Source: Glycomyces algeriensis (GTDB taxonomy: Bacteria; Actinomycetota; Actinomycetes; Mycobacteriales; Micromonosporaceae). From it: 56,754 nt of DNA. The notes beneath the pieces were generated by a model. The model made no database searches. It was not told the DNA's origin and saw only the letters and a program-made list of their open reading frames with translations. The position numbers and the translations under genes are program-made. Location: contig NZ_JAPZVR010000007.1 in the NCBI RefSeq assembly GCF_027622855.1, positions 226,649-283,402 on the forward strand, written 5' to 3'. Shown piece by piece: positions 23,772 to 31,767 of this stretch (position 1 is its first letter; the number at the start of each line of letters is the position of its first letter).

Positions 23772-25037
23772 CTAGTTGATGACGAAGGTGCGGATGCTGC
23801 GTGCGGGGAGCTGCGCGCCGAAGGAGCCGTTGGTCATGGTGGGGGAGGAGGAGGCCGCGAGGGTGTTGTTCGCGTCGGTCAGCCAGGTGGCGACGGTGGC
23901 GTTGCCGCCGCCCTGGACGGTGAACGGGAAGTAGGCGGCGGCGGTGTTCTTGTTGATGGCGACGATGACGATCTTGGCGCCGCTCTTGAACGCGGTGATG
24001 TAGACGTTGGCCTGCGGGTTCGCGGTGGCGGTGATCCGCTGGTAGCCGGGGCGCACCCACTTGGAGAAGTGGGCCATGTTGGCGCCGCGCTTGCTGATCT
24101 GGCCGTCTTCGCGCATGGGGCCGTAGCTGCGGCGGATGTACCACCAGACGTAGGTCTGGAAGCGGCCGTAGACGAGGGCGCGGTGCATGTGCTCGCCGGT
24201 GTCGAGGGCGCCGGGCCAGAGGTCGGCGGAGTCGCTGCTGTTGGGGTGGTAGACCTCGGTCATCCAGAGTTCCTTGCCGCCGCCCTTCTGCTGGAAGAGG
24301 GGGTAGGGGAGGTCGGCGTTCTGGGTGCCGTAGAGGTGGGCGCCGATGATGTCGACGTTGCCGAGGGCCTGGGGGTCGTTGAGGATCGGGTCGGAGACAT
24401 TCTTGCGGTACTGGAACGATTCGGGCGCGATGACGCGGGTGCCGATGGCGCCGGCGTTCTCGCGGCAGAAGCGGAGCATCTCCTGGGGCGTCCAGGCGGT
24501 CCACTCGTGCGCGTAGTCGGGTTCGTTCTGGACGGAGATGCCGTAGAGGTCGACGCCGTTGCCCGCCATGAACTGGTCGAAGTCGTTGAGGTGCTGGACG
24601 TACTCGTCGTACATGTCGTAGCGCAGGCGCTTGCCGCCGGAGAAGGACTCGGTCATGCTCGCCGGGGGGTTCCAGGGGGAGGCGAAGACCTTGGCGCCGA
24701 GGGCGACGGCGCGTTTGGCGGTGGCGACTTCGCGGCTCCAGTTGGCGCGGTCCTCGTGGACCGGGATGCGGAGGATGCTGAAGCCGAGCTGGCCGCTGCC
24801 GTTGCCGAAGGCGGTGTCGCGCTGGGCGGCGGTGAGGTCGGCGATCCAGACGCTGTGGTTCATGCCGCCGAAGCCCTGGATGGTCTGCTGCACGTTCCCG
24901 GGTTCGACGAGGACGGTCGTCTGGGCGGCGGCGGGTGCGGCGGCGGCCAGTACCGGGAGGGCCGCTCCGGCGGTGATCAGGGACCTCCGCTTCAGCTTCG
25001 CCTTGGCGGTACCGGGTTCGTTCGGTTGACGCTGCAT
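23772..25037 (-). CDS. xynC: secreted GH30 (subfamily 8) glucuronoxylanase, XynC-like
   Basis: This 421-residue secreted enzyme cleaves glucuronoxylan at sites set by methylglucuronic acid branches. It has a signal peptide with KRRS before AALPVLAAAAPAAAQ (Tat-like twin Arg). The acid/base Glu lies near 172 in SVQNEPDYAHEW and the nucleophile Glu near 261 in LWMTEVYHPN. The block WWYIRRSYGPM includes the Arg that binds glucuronic acid in Bacillus XynC, so specificity is probably kept. The protein matches the Bacillus enzyme closely along its full length, including the C-terminal beta-domain. GGAGG precedes the ATG by a few bases. A perfect TCGAAACTTTCGA palindrome lies 25 bases upstream and should regulate it. 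Confidence 0.95.
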   Translation of the reverse strand: MQRQPNEPGTAKAKLKRRSLITAGAALPVLAAAAPAAAQTTVLVEPGNVQQTIQGFGGMNHSVWIADLTAAQRDTAFGNGSGQLGFSILRIPVHEDRANWSREVATAKRAVALGAKVFASPWNPPASMTESFSGGKRLRYDMYDEYVQHLNDFDQFMAGNGVDLYGISVQNEPDYAHEWTAWTPQEMLRFCRENAGAIGTRVIAPESFQYRKNVSDPILNDPQALGNVDIIGAHLYGTQNADLPYPLFQQKGGGKELWMTEVYHPNSSDSADLWPGALDTGEHMHRALVYGRFQTYVWWYIRRSYGPMREDGQISKRGANMAHFSKWVRPGYQRITATANPQANVYITAFKSGAKIVIVAINKNTAAAYFPFTVQGGGNATVATWLTDANNTLAASSSPTMTNGSFGAQLPARSIRTFVIN

Positions 25038-25061
25038 TGCTCCTCCAGATGCGAGATGTTG

Positions 25062-25074
25062 TCGAAACTTTCGA
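25062..25074. promoter_or_regulatory. xylan-regulon operator TCGAAACTTTCGA
   Basis: This is a perfect 13-bp palindrome just upstream of the GH30 xylanase start. It contains CGAAACTTTCG, the conserved box reported upstream of streptomycete xylanase genes. A related 9-bp core (CAAACTTTG) overlaps the promoter of the GH43 gene at 10792-10800. Confidence 0.75.
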
Positions 25075-25170
25075 GCGATACCGTTTGCCAAACTCAGGAT
25101 ATTTTTGGTCCACGTAGGCGTCAACCCTGTTCAGCGGCTAATATTTATTGATGAATTTCAATAGTTTGGT

Positions 25171-25182
25171 TCGAAAGTTTCA
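25171..25182. promoter_or_regulatory. second xylan-type operator (TCGAAAGTTTCA)
   Basis: This is the same box in the opposite reading, matching 10 of the 11 bases of CGAAAGTTTCG. It lies in the middle of the 201-base divergent region between the GH30 and ProC-like genes, so it could act on either. The stretch 25125-25170 is AT-rich compared with its surroundings. Confidence 0.6.
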
Positions 25183-25238
25183 CGGCGTTCGCCGAGCGTT
25201 CAATGGGTTAACCTCAAGCTCGACGAAAAGGAGCCGCA

Positions 25239-26012
25239 ATGGAACGCATCGGATTCATCGGCGTGGGCGAGATCAGCAGCGCCATGGTCGAAGGCCTCAG
25301 CGACGGGGTCGACGCACCGCCGCCCATCAGCCTCTCCCCCCGGGGCGCGGCCACCGCCGCCGCCCTCGCCGAGCGGTACCCGAACGCCCAGGTCCGCGCC
25401 AGCAACCAGGAGGTCGCCGACCACGCCGATCTCCTCGTCATCGCCGTGCGCCACGCCGACCGGCACGACGCCCTCGCCGGCCTGCGGATCGGCGCCGACA
25501 CCACGATCGTCAACGTCATCCCCGGCGTCCCCGAAGCGGAACTGCGCGAGCTCCTGCAGACCGAGGCGGACATCGTCGCCGCCATTCCCCTCCCCACCGT
25601 GCGCGAACGCGAGTCCGTCACCGTCACCTACCCGGCCCACCCCGCCGTCGACGCGCTCTTCGCGCGGCTCGGCGGCGCCCAGCCCGTCGCCGACACCACC
25701 GCCTACAACGTGTGCTCCTCCCTCTCCAGCACGCTCAGCACCCACTACGCCTACCTCGCCGCCCTCACCGAATGGGCCGCCCGGCACGGCGTCCCGCCCG
25801 AAGCCGCCGACCGGTACGTCCGCAGCGTCTACCAGGGCGTCGGCCGCTCGCTCGGCGACGCCGCCCGCCCGCTCGACCGCCTGGCCGCCGAGCACGAGAC
25901 CCCCGGCGGCAGCAACGAGCGCATCCGCACCACCTGGTTCGACACCGCCAACGCCGCCGCCCTGCAAGCCGCCCTCAACGGCCTCCTCGCCGACCTCGAG
26001 CAGCCGCAGTGA
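25239..26012 (+). CDS. pyrroline-5-carboxylate reductase-like NAD(P)-dependent reductase
   Basis: This 257-residue protein has an N-terminal Rossmann domain with GFIGVGEISSAMVEGL in place of the canonical GxGxxG/A, and the P5CR-like pattern SPRGAATAAALAERYPN. It goes on with NQEVADHADLLVIAVRH and VNVIPGVPEAELRELL. The C-terminal helical half fits the ProC dimer domain. It could make proline from P5C, or act on another imino acid or F420-type substrate, because several family members are not true ProC. AGGAG lies five bases before the ATG. It is divergent from the xylanase gene and appears to be a single gene. Confidence 0.75.
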   Translation: MERIGFIGVGEISSAMVEGLSDGVDAPPPISLSPRGAATAAALAERYPNAQVRASNQEVADHADLLVIAVRHADRHDALAGLRIGADTTIVNVIPGVPEAELRELLQTEADIVAAIPLPTVRERESVTVTYPAHPAVDALFARLGGAQPVADTTAYNVCSSLSSTLSTHYAYLAALTEWAARHGVPPEAADRYVRSVYQGVGRSLGDAARPLDRLAAEHETPGGSNERIRTTWFDTANAAALQAALNGLLADLEQPQ

Positions 26013-26137
26013 GCAGGCAGGACACCGCGAGCTGACGCGTGTCAGGGGCGGTGACAGGCCGGAGCAAGGCCGGTGACAGGAGGCGGGGCCAGAGTTAGGG
26101 CATCAAGCCAGCGAGCCGCACCGAAAGAGGCACCGAC

Positions 26138-26980
26138 ATGCAGACCTTCGCCACTCCCGCCCCCATCACCGCCGTCGTCGACATCGTCCTCGGGGACATC
26201 CGCTTCACCGCCGCCGACCGCCAGGACACCGTGGTCGAGGTCGCCCCGATCGACCCCAGCCGCAAGCTCGACGTCGAAGCCGCCGCCAAGGTCAACATCG
26301 AGTTCGAGGCCGGCCGCCTGAAGGTCTGGCAGCCCAAGCTCCGCTCCGCCTTCGCCCGTAAGTTCGGCTCCGTCCGCATCAGCGTGCAGCTCCCGACCGG
26401 CTCCAACGTCCAAGGCGACACCGCCGACGGCGAGTACGTCGTCCAGGGATCGGTCGGCACCTGCCGCCTCAAGAACGCCATCGGCGACATCAAGGTCGCC
26501 CAGGCCGCGGAAGTGCGGCTCGCGACCAGCGCCGGCCGCATCGCCGTCGACCAGGTCCACGGCAAGGCCGACATCAGCGGCAGCGGCGACCTGCGCGTCA
26601 ACCGCATCGGCGGCGAAGGGGCAGTGAAGAACATCGGCGGCGACACCTGGATCGGCGAAGCCGGCGGCGACCTGCGCGTCAGCTCCTCCCAGGGGCCCAT
26701 CACCGTCGACGTCGCGCACGCCCAGGTCTCGGCCAAGACCGCGATCGGCGAGATCCGCATCGGCGAAGCCCTCGCCGGACCGGTCGAACTGCACTCGGCC
26801 GTCGGGAAACTCCAGGTCGGCGTCCCCGAGGGCACCGCCGTCGAACTCGACGCACGCACCCCCACCGGCCGCGTCGACCACCGCGCGCACGCCCCCGCCG
26901 CCCCGGAGCGGACCGTGAAGGTCCGCGCCCGCACCAGCGGCGGCGACATCACCGTCACCACGGTGCAGCGAGTGAACTAA
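26138..26980 (+). CDS. DUF4097-type beta-helical protein
   Basis: This 280-residue protein is formed by short alternating strands with recurring GDI/GRI/GEI turns (GDIKVAQAAEVRLATSAGRIAVDQVHGKADISGSGDLRV), the pattern of DUF4097 family adhesin-like beta-solenoids. No signal peptide or membrane segment is seen, so it is probably cytoplasmic. Streptomyces relatives often lie beside regulators; their role is not known. Here it ends ten bases before the convergent AfsR-like gene. A GAAAGAGGCA ribosome binding site precedes the ATG. Confidence 0.8.
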   Translation: MQTFATPAPITAVVDIVLGDIRFTAADRQDTVVEVAPIDPSRKLDVEAAAKVNIEFEAGRLKVWQPKLRSAFARKFGSVRISVQLPTGSNVQGDTADGEYVVQGSVGTCRLKNAIGDIKVAQAAEVRLATSAGRIAVDQVHGKADISGSGDLRVNRIGGEGAVKNIGGDTWIGEAGGDLRVSSSQGPITVDVAHAQVSAKTAIGEIRIGEALAGPVELHSAVGKLQVGVPEGTAVELDARTPTGRVDHRAHAPAAPERTVKVRARTSGGDITVTTVQRVN

Positions 26981-26990
26981 TTGCGGCCCT

Positions 26991-29900
26991 TCACGACCCG
27001 AGGACGGCCTCCGCCAATACCCGCCAATCGCCCTCCCGGCCCGCACGATCCGCCTCGGTGAACTCCGGTTCGCCGAGGCGGCTCCGCGTGTCCTCCGCCA
27101 GCCGCACGGCGTCGAACTGCGCCAGGTCCACGGCCCCGCGCACGGTCTCGGCCGCCGCCAGGAGCCCCGCGGCCTCCACGTCCTTCCCTTCGCGCACCGC
27201 GAGATCCGCGACCCCGATGAGCGCCTGCGCGATCATCGGCGCATACGCGATCGCGACCGCGGCGCGCAGCGCCCCCGCCCGGCAGACGCGGGCGGCCTCG
27301 AGGTCCTCGGTGAGGTAGCCGCGCAGATCCTGGATCGCGAACTCGATCCCGCCGTTCTCCTGGCCCGGCTGCACCTTCACCGTCGCCCCCAGCTCACCGG
27401 CGGCATCCAGGTCGCCCTGCCAGCGCGCCAAATGGGCTCGCGCGAACGCCAGCTCGGCGAGCGTGCCCGGCCAGGCGATCCCGGCCGCGAGCGCGTTCGC
27501 CTGCGCCATGGCCGCGGCGCTGGCGCGCTCGTCGCCCTGCAGCCAGTAGAGCTGGGCCTGGCGGGCGCGGGTGCTGATGACCTCTTCGGTGGAGCCGAGG
27601 GCGATGAGGGCCGCGGCGGCCTCGTCGAGCTGCCCGCAGGCCTCGGCAAACCCGCCGCGCGCGGCGGTGCGCTCGGCGAGAAGTCCGAGCGCGGAGGAGA
27701 GGCCCCACCGGTCGCCCTGCTCGCGGAACTCGTTGAGCGCCACCTGCACGTCACTGTCCACATCGGTCTCGTCGCTGTGGAGGACGAGCCGGAGGCGGCC
27801 GCGGGCGAGCCGCGCCTGCGCACGCACCCACGGGTCGCCGTCGGCGACGAGGGGGTCGAACGCGGCGAGGAAGTCGGCGGGGTCCACCAGCATCCGCGCG
27901 AGCGGGGTGATGAAGCCGAGCACCTGGTGGCGGCTGCCGCTGCGGCGGGCGGCCGCGTCGGCGGCCTCGATCCACTCCTGCGCCTGGTACTGGTCGCCGC
28001 CGTAGCCGGAGGTGAGGAACATGGCGACGATGGTGGCGCACAGGGCCCGTGACTCGTCGGGCACGTCGCCGTCGAGGGAGCCGGCGGCGACGGCGAGCTC
28101 GGTGCCTTCGGCGCGGTGGCCGCTGAGGTACCAGTACCAGCCGGCGGCCCCGGCGAGCCGCATCGCCTCGGCGGCCCAGCCGTCCGCGACGGCGCCGCGC
28201 AGGGCGGCGGTGATGTTGTCGTGCTCGGTCTCGAGGGCGGCGAGCCAGGTCAGCTGGTCGCGGCCGCGCAGGTGCCGGTCGGCCGCCTCGGCGAGGTCGG
28301 TGACGTAGGCGAGGTGAGCGCGGCGGGCGGCGTCCCGGTCGCCGTCCTCGATGAGGCGCTGGGCGGCGTACTCGCGGATGGTGTTGAGCATCCGGTAGCG
28401 GGGTTCGCCCTCGCCGTCGGTGCGCAGGAGCGACTTCTCGGTGAGGGCGGTGAGGAGGTCGAGCGCGTACTCGCCAGGGGGGCAGACCCGTTCGGCCGCT
28501 TCGAGGCTCACGCCGCCGGTGAACACGGAGAGGCGGCGCAGGAGGTCGCGCTCGGCGTCGCTGAGGAGGTCCCAGCTCCAGTCGACGACCGCGCGGAGGG
28601 TGCGGTGGTGCGCCATCGCGGTGCGGCTGCCGCCGGTGAGGAGCTGGAAGCGGTCCTCGATGCGGTCGGCGAGCTGGTCGACGGACATCGTGCGCAGGCG
28701 CGCGGCGGCGAGCTCGATGGCGAGCGGCATGCCGTCGAGCGCCCGGCAGATGCGGGCCATGGTGGCCAGGGTGGCGGGGTCGCCGCCGATGTTGCGGCGC
28801 ACGGCTTCCGCCCGGTCGCGCAGGAGCCGCACGGCGGGGGAGGCCGCGGCCTCCTGCGGGCTCGCGCCCTCGGCCGGCAGGGCGAGCGGCTCGACCTGCC
28901 AGAGGGCCTCGCCGGTGATGCCGAGCGGTTCGCGGCTGGTGCTGATGATGCGCAGGGACCGGCATTCGCCGAGGAGCCGGTCGGTGAACGCCGAGACCTC
29001 CTCGATCACGTGCTCGCAGTTGTCGAGGACGAGGAGCATCACGCGGTCGCGGATCGCGGCCACAAGTCGGTCGGTCGCGTCGCCGCCCGCGGCGCCCTGC
29101 TGGTCGCGCAGGCCGATCGCGGTCAGGACCGCTTGCGCCAGTTCGCCTCCCGCACCGACGGCGGCGAGTTCGACGAGCCAGGCGCCGTCGGGCAGGTCGC
29201 CGAGCATGGTCCGCGCCGTCTCGACGGCGAGGCGGGTCTTGCCGGCGCCGCCGGGGCCGTGGAGGGTGACGAGCCGGTGCCGGGACGCCAGGTCGGCGAC
29301 CGAGGCCACGTCCTCGTCCTTGCCCACGAACGCGGTCAGCTCGGAGCGGAGGTTCGTGCGGCGGTTCTCGGTGCGCCCGCCGATCTCGCCGCGCAGGAGC
29401 GCGATGTTCAGGGCCGAGAGCTCGGCGGAGGGGTCGACGCCCAGCTCGTCGCCGAGCCGCTCGGCGAGCTGCTGGTAGGCCGTGAGCGCCTCGGCGCCGC
29501 GGCCGGCCTCGGCGAGCGCCCGCATGAGGGCCGCCACGAACCCTTCGCGCATCGGGTACCGGTTGACGAGGTCGGTGAGCTCGGTGACGAGGTCCGCGCC
29601 GCGCCCCAGCCGCACCTCGGCGTCCACGCGGTCGCCCAGGACCGCCACGTACCGGTCGTTCAACCCCACGACCACGGCGTCGAACGCCTTGCTGCCCAGC
29701 AGGGAGATGCCTTCAAGGGCGGTGCCGCGCCACTGGTCCAGGGCCTGGCGCAGGAGGTCGGCCTTCTCGGCGTCGTCGGCGTTGCGGGCCCGCGCGACCA
29801 GGTCCTCGAAGCGGCTCACGTCCACCGCGTCGGGCTCCACCGCCAGCAGGTACCCGCCCGACTTCGACTCGACCGCGCCCTTCGGGAGCGCTTTGCGCAA

Positions 29901-30122
29901 GCGGGACACCAGGACCTGCAGCGCGTTCGCCTCGTCAGCAGGCGGCTCGTCGCCCCAGATCCAGTCGACCAGGCGCGCCCGCGGCACGATCCTGCCCGGC
30001 TCCAGCGCCAGCGCCGCGAGCAGCGCCCGCGACCGCGCCCCGGGCACCTCCAGGGCCTCGTCGCCGACCTGGACCTGAAACGCGCCGAGCAATCCGATTC
30101 TCACCGGCCCATCTTGCCGCAT
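26991..30122 (-). CDS. AfsR/SARP-like transcriptional regulator with BTAD and NB-ARC domains
   Basis: This protein of about 1043 residues has the AfsR layout. An OmpR-type winged helix (about 8-95, RIGLLGAFQVQVG...NALQVLVSRLRKAL) is followed by a bacterial transcriptional activation domain (about 100-250, ending GVDPSAELSALNIALLRG). An NB-ARC type ATPase follows, with P-loop GPGGAGKT (about 289-296), VMLLVLDNCEHV and SREPL. The C-terminal 450 residues are helical repeats of the TPR kind. Such regulators activate antibiotic or developmental genes in actinomycetes. No biosynthetic cluster is adjacent, so its target is unknown. The ATG at 30122 is a choice among near-equal starts (ATG 30137, GTG 30104). 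Confidence 0.85.
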   Translation of the reverse strand: MRQDGPVRIGLLGAFQVQVGDEALEVPGARSRALLAALALEPGRIVPRARLVDWIWGDEPPADEANALQVLVSRLRKALPKGAVESKSGGYLLAVEPDAVDVSRFEDLVARARNADDAEKADLLRQALDQWRGTALEGISLLGSKAFDAVVVGLNDRYVAVLGDRVDAEVRLGRGADLVTELTDLVNRYPMREGFVAALMRALAEAGRGAEALTAYQQLAERLGDELGVDPSAELSALNIALLRGEIGGRTENRRTNLRSELTAFVGKDEDVASVADLASRHRLVTLHGPGGAGKTRLAVETARTMLGDLPDGAWLVELAAVGAGGELAQAVLTAIGLRDQQGAAGGDATDRLVAAIRDRVMLLVLDNCEHVIEEVSAFTDRLLGECRSLRIISTSREPLGITGEALWQVEPLALPAEGASPQEAAASPAVRLLRDRAEAVRRNIGGDPATLATMARICRALDGMPLAIELAAARLRTMSVDQLADRIEDRFQLLTGGSRTAMAHHRTLRAVVDWSWDLLSDAERDLLRRLSVFTGGVSLEAAERVCPPGEYALDLLTALTEKSLLRTDGEGEPRYRMLNTIREYAAQRLIEDGDRDAARRAHLAYVTDLAEAADRHLRGRDQLTWLAALETEHDNITAALRGAVADGWAAEAMRLAGAAGWYWYLSGHRAEGTELAVAAGSLDGDVPDESRALCATIVAMFLTSGYGGDQYQAQEWIEAADAAARRSGSRHQVLGFITPLARMLVDPADFLAAFDPLVADGDPWVRAQARLARGRLRLVLHSDETDVDSDVQVALNEFREQGDRWGLSSALGLLAERTAARGGFAEACGQLDEAAAALIALGSTEEVISTRARQAQLYWLQGDERASAAAMAQANALAAGIAWPGTLAELAFARAHLARWQGDLDAAGELGATVKVQPGQENGGIEFAIQDLRGYLTEDLEAARVCRAGALRAAVAIAYAPMIAQALIGVADLAVREGKDVEAAGLLAAAETVRGAVDLAQFDAVRLAEDTRSRLGEPEFTEADRAGREGDWRVLAEAVLGS

Positions 30123-30259
30123 CACCGCCGTCCCCATCAACGCTGCTGTCGGACCGTCCGGGCCGCCGGGAGAAAATCGGGGCGGGCGCGAATCCTTCGC
30201 GCCCGCGCGCGCCTCTCTTGTGCGACCGGTCGGATGGGCCGGCGGATATGGAGGTCGTC

Positions 30260-30376
30260 ATGGTCATCGGTATTGCCATCGGAGTCCTGGTCCTGCTCAT
30301 GGGCATGTGCAGCGTCGTGGTGCTGCGCCGGCGGGCACGGAAGGGAACGTCGTCGGAGGGACAGTCGCGTGGATAG
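30260..30376 (+). CDS. 38-residue single-span membrane peptide, first gene of the sigma cassette
   Basis: This short frame encodes MVIGIAIGVLVLLMGMCSVV followed by a basic tail (VLRRRARKGTSSEGQSRG). It has one membrane helix with a cytoplasmic basic end. GGAGG lies five bases before the ATG, and the frame overlaps the sigma factor gene by eight bases, so translation is probably coupled. The good ribosome binding site and overlap make a real gene likely. It may be a small membrane partner or anchor of the sigma system. Confidence 0.6.
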   Translation: MVIGIAIGVLVLLMGMCSVVVLRRRARKGTSSEGQSRG

Positions 30377-30917
30377 GACCGCCTGGCCGAACGAGGCACT
30401 CATCGCCGCCGCGCAGGACGGGGACAGCCGGGCGATCACCGCGCTCGTCTCCGGCTCGCACCCGCATGTGCGCCGGTTCGCCCACTCGCTCTGCACCACA
30501 CCGCAGGACGCGGAGGACGCGGCGCAGGAGGCGCTCATCATCCTGTACCGCAAGATCGGGATGCTGCGCGCCACCGGAGCGCTCGCCGCGTGGATGTTCC
30601 GCATCGTGCGCAACGAGTGCATCCGGCGGGCAAAGCTCGCCGTGCGCCACCGCGAACGGCTCCCGGACCGGGCCGCGCCCTCCGCCGAGGAAGAGGCGCT
30701 GCAGCTCCTGGAAGCGGGGATCGTCGCCGACGCGATCGCCGCGCTCCCGGCCGAGCAGCGCCGCGTCCTCATCATGCGCGACGTGCAGGGCTACAGCGGC
30801 CGCATGACCGCCGACGCGCTCGGGATCACCACGGCCGCAATGAAATCAAGGCTCCACCGCGCCCGCGCGGCGGTGCAGGGCGAGCTCGACCGATCGGGGG
30901 CCGGCCATGGCGGGTGA
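30369..30917 (+). CDS. ECF-type RNA polymerase sigma factor
   Basis: This 182-residue protein has sigma-70 region 2 (EDAAQEALIILYRKIGMLRATGALAAWMFRIVRNECIRRAK) and region 4 (IAALPAEQRRVLIMRDVQGYSGRMTADALGITTAAMKSRLHRARAAV), with no regions 1 or 3. It therefore belongs to the extracytoplasmic function class. The GTG start has GGAGGG eight bases upstream and overlaps the end of the membrane peptide gene. The last codons overlap the next gene, which encodes a Cys-containing membrane protein that could act as its anti-sigma. No classic zinc-binding anti-sigma domain (HxxxCxxC) is present nearby. The signal sensed is unknown. Confidence 0.9.
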   Translation: MDRTAWPNEALIAAAQDGDSRAITALVSGSHPHVRRFAHSLCTTPQDAEDAAQEALIILYRKIGMLRATGALAAWMFRIVRNECIRRAKLAVRHRERLPDRAAPSAEEEALQLLEAGIVADAIAALPAEQRRVLIMRDVQGYSGRMTADALGITTAAMKSRLHRARAAVQGELDRSGAGHGG

Positions 30918-31164
30918 CGGGAGTTTCGCCAGCAAGTCCGTGCCGCGCCACGTGGCGCGCGGCGTCCTCGGCTTCGGCCTGCTGATCGCCGCGGTCGCGC
31001 TCCTGCCCGCGTTCGGCCCCGTGAGCCTCCTGCTCGCCCCGGTCGGCCTGCTCGCACTGCACGGCTGCCCCGTGTGCTGGGTGCTCGGCCTCATCGAGAC
31101 GGTCTCCAGGGGCCGCCTGCAGCGCGAATGCGTGGACGGCACCTGCCAGCTGCAGCACCGCTGA
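30907..31164 (+). CDS. small membrane protein with GCPVCW motif, candidate sigma-factor partner
   Basis: This 85-residue protein has two hydrophobic segments (about 19-38 and 40-57), then GCPVCW and a C-terminal part, RGRLQRECVDGTCQLQHR. The four cysteines, in a CxxC pair and a CxxxxC pair, could bind metal or act as a redox switch. The gene overlaps the sigma factor gene by 11 bases, so the two are coupled. I infer an anti-sigma or sensor role from this arrangement only; no conserved anti-sigma fold is visible. Confidence 0.7.
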   Translation: MAGDGSFASKSVPRHVARGVLGFGLLIAAVALLPAFGPVSLLLAPVGLLALHGCPVCWVLGLIETVSRGRLQRECVDGTCQLQHR

Positions 31165-31299
31165 CCGCGAACGCCCGCACTGGAGCCGACCGCGACCTCA
31201 CCGGCGCCTGCGACCTCGCCCGGTTCACCTCGGGCGCCCGCTGCGCCCTCGCCGCGGCCATGTCCCTGGCCGTCAAGCGCCGCGCCTGAAGCGCACGAA

Positions 31300-31329
31300 A
31301 AAGGCGGCCATCGCATGATGGCCGCCTTT
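31300..31329. terminator. bidirectional hairpin terminator between the sigma cassette and tRNA-Ala
   Basis: A 13-bp stem (AAAGGCGGCCATC and its complement) closes a GCAT-type loop, with TTT on the right and AAAAA on the left. It can end transcription of the rightward cassette and of the leftward tRNA gene. Confidence 0.85.
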
Positions 31330-31335
31330 CGCGGT

Positions 31336-31407
31336 GGAGCCTAGGAGAATCGAACTCCTAACCCCCTGCTTGCAAAGCAGGTGCTCTGCCAATTGAGCTA
31401 AGGCCCC
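31336..31407 (-). tRNA. tRNA-Ala (TGC)
   Basis: The minus strand folds as a standard cloverleaf of 72 bases. The acceptor arms are GGGGCCT and AGGCTCC with one G-T pair. The anticodon stem CCTGC/GCAGG closes loop TTTGCAA, with anticodon TGC for alanine. The T-arm contains GTTCGATTC. No CCA is encoded. Confidence 0.97.
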
Positions 31408-31521
31408 TCGGTCAGCCGCGCGGTCGGAACCCTACGAGACTTGACCTGTCCCAGTATCGCCGCTGCGCCCACTGCAACAGCGAGGATACCCGGACGGCAG
31501 TGAGCTGGCTAACGCAATTCG

Positions 31522-31653
31522 CTAGCGCACGTCCTCAGCGGAGGTGGTGGCCTCGTGCCACAGGGTGCGGTCGTCGTTGATCGACTTGACCTTCTTGGCC
31601 ACGACGAACGCGACCGTGGCCACGCCGGCGACGATCAGGATCTTCTTCCACAT
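31522..31653 (-). CDS. DLW-39-like small membrane peptide
   Basis: This 43-residue peptide, MWKKILIVAGVATVAFVVAK followed by KVKSINDDRTLWHEATTSAEDVR, has one membrane helix and a C-terminal LW-x-E-A-T motif. It matches the DLW-39 family, which lies near gyrA and the tRNA-Ile/Ala genes in many actinobacteria. The family's DLW triplet is TLW here. The role is unknown. The upstream extension of the frame lacks coding character, and the start matches the usual MWKK opening. Confidence 0.8.
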   Translation of the reverse strand: MWKKILIVAGVATVAFVVAKKVKSINDDRTLWHEATTSAEDVR

Positions 31654-31767
31654 GGACCCAGGCCCCCATATCAGAGATTGCCGCGTACAGCAACGCCGTG
31701 GTCGGCATTGCACGATGCGCCTCAGCATAGCGAACGGCGCCCCGCCGGGCCGCCGGGCCGGTACCTG

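Noticed and set aside
26991..30122. Secondary metabolite cluster regulator with its cluster
   Set aside because: No biosynthetic enzymes lie nearby; only the regulator itself is supported.
28116..30368. Long plus-strand frame running into the ECF sigma gene
   Set aside because: Only the last 183 codons encode the sigma factor. The earlier part is opposite the AfsR-like gene and has no recognisable domain.
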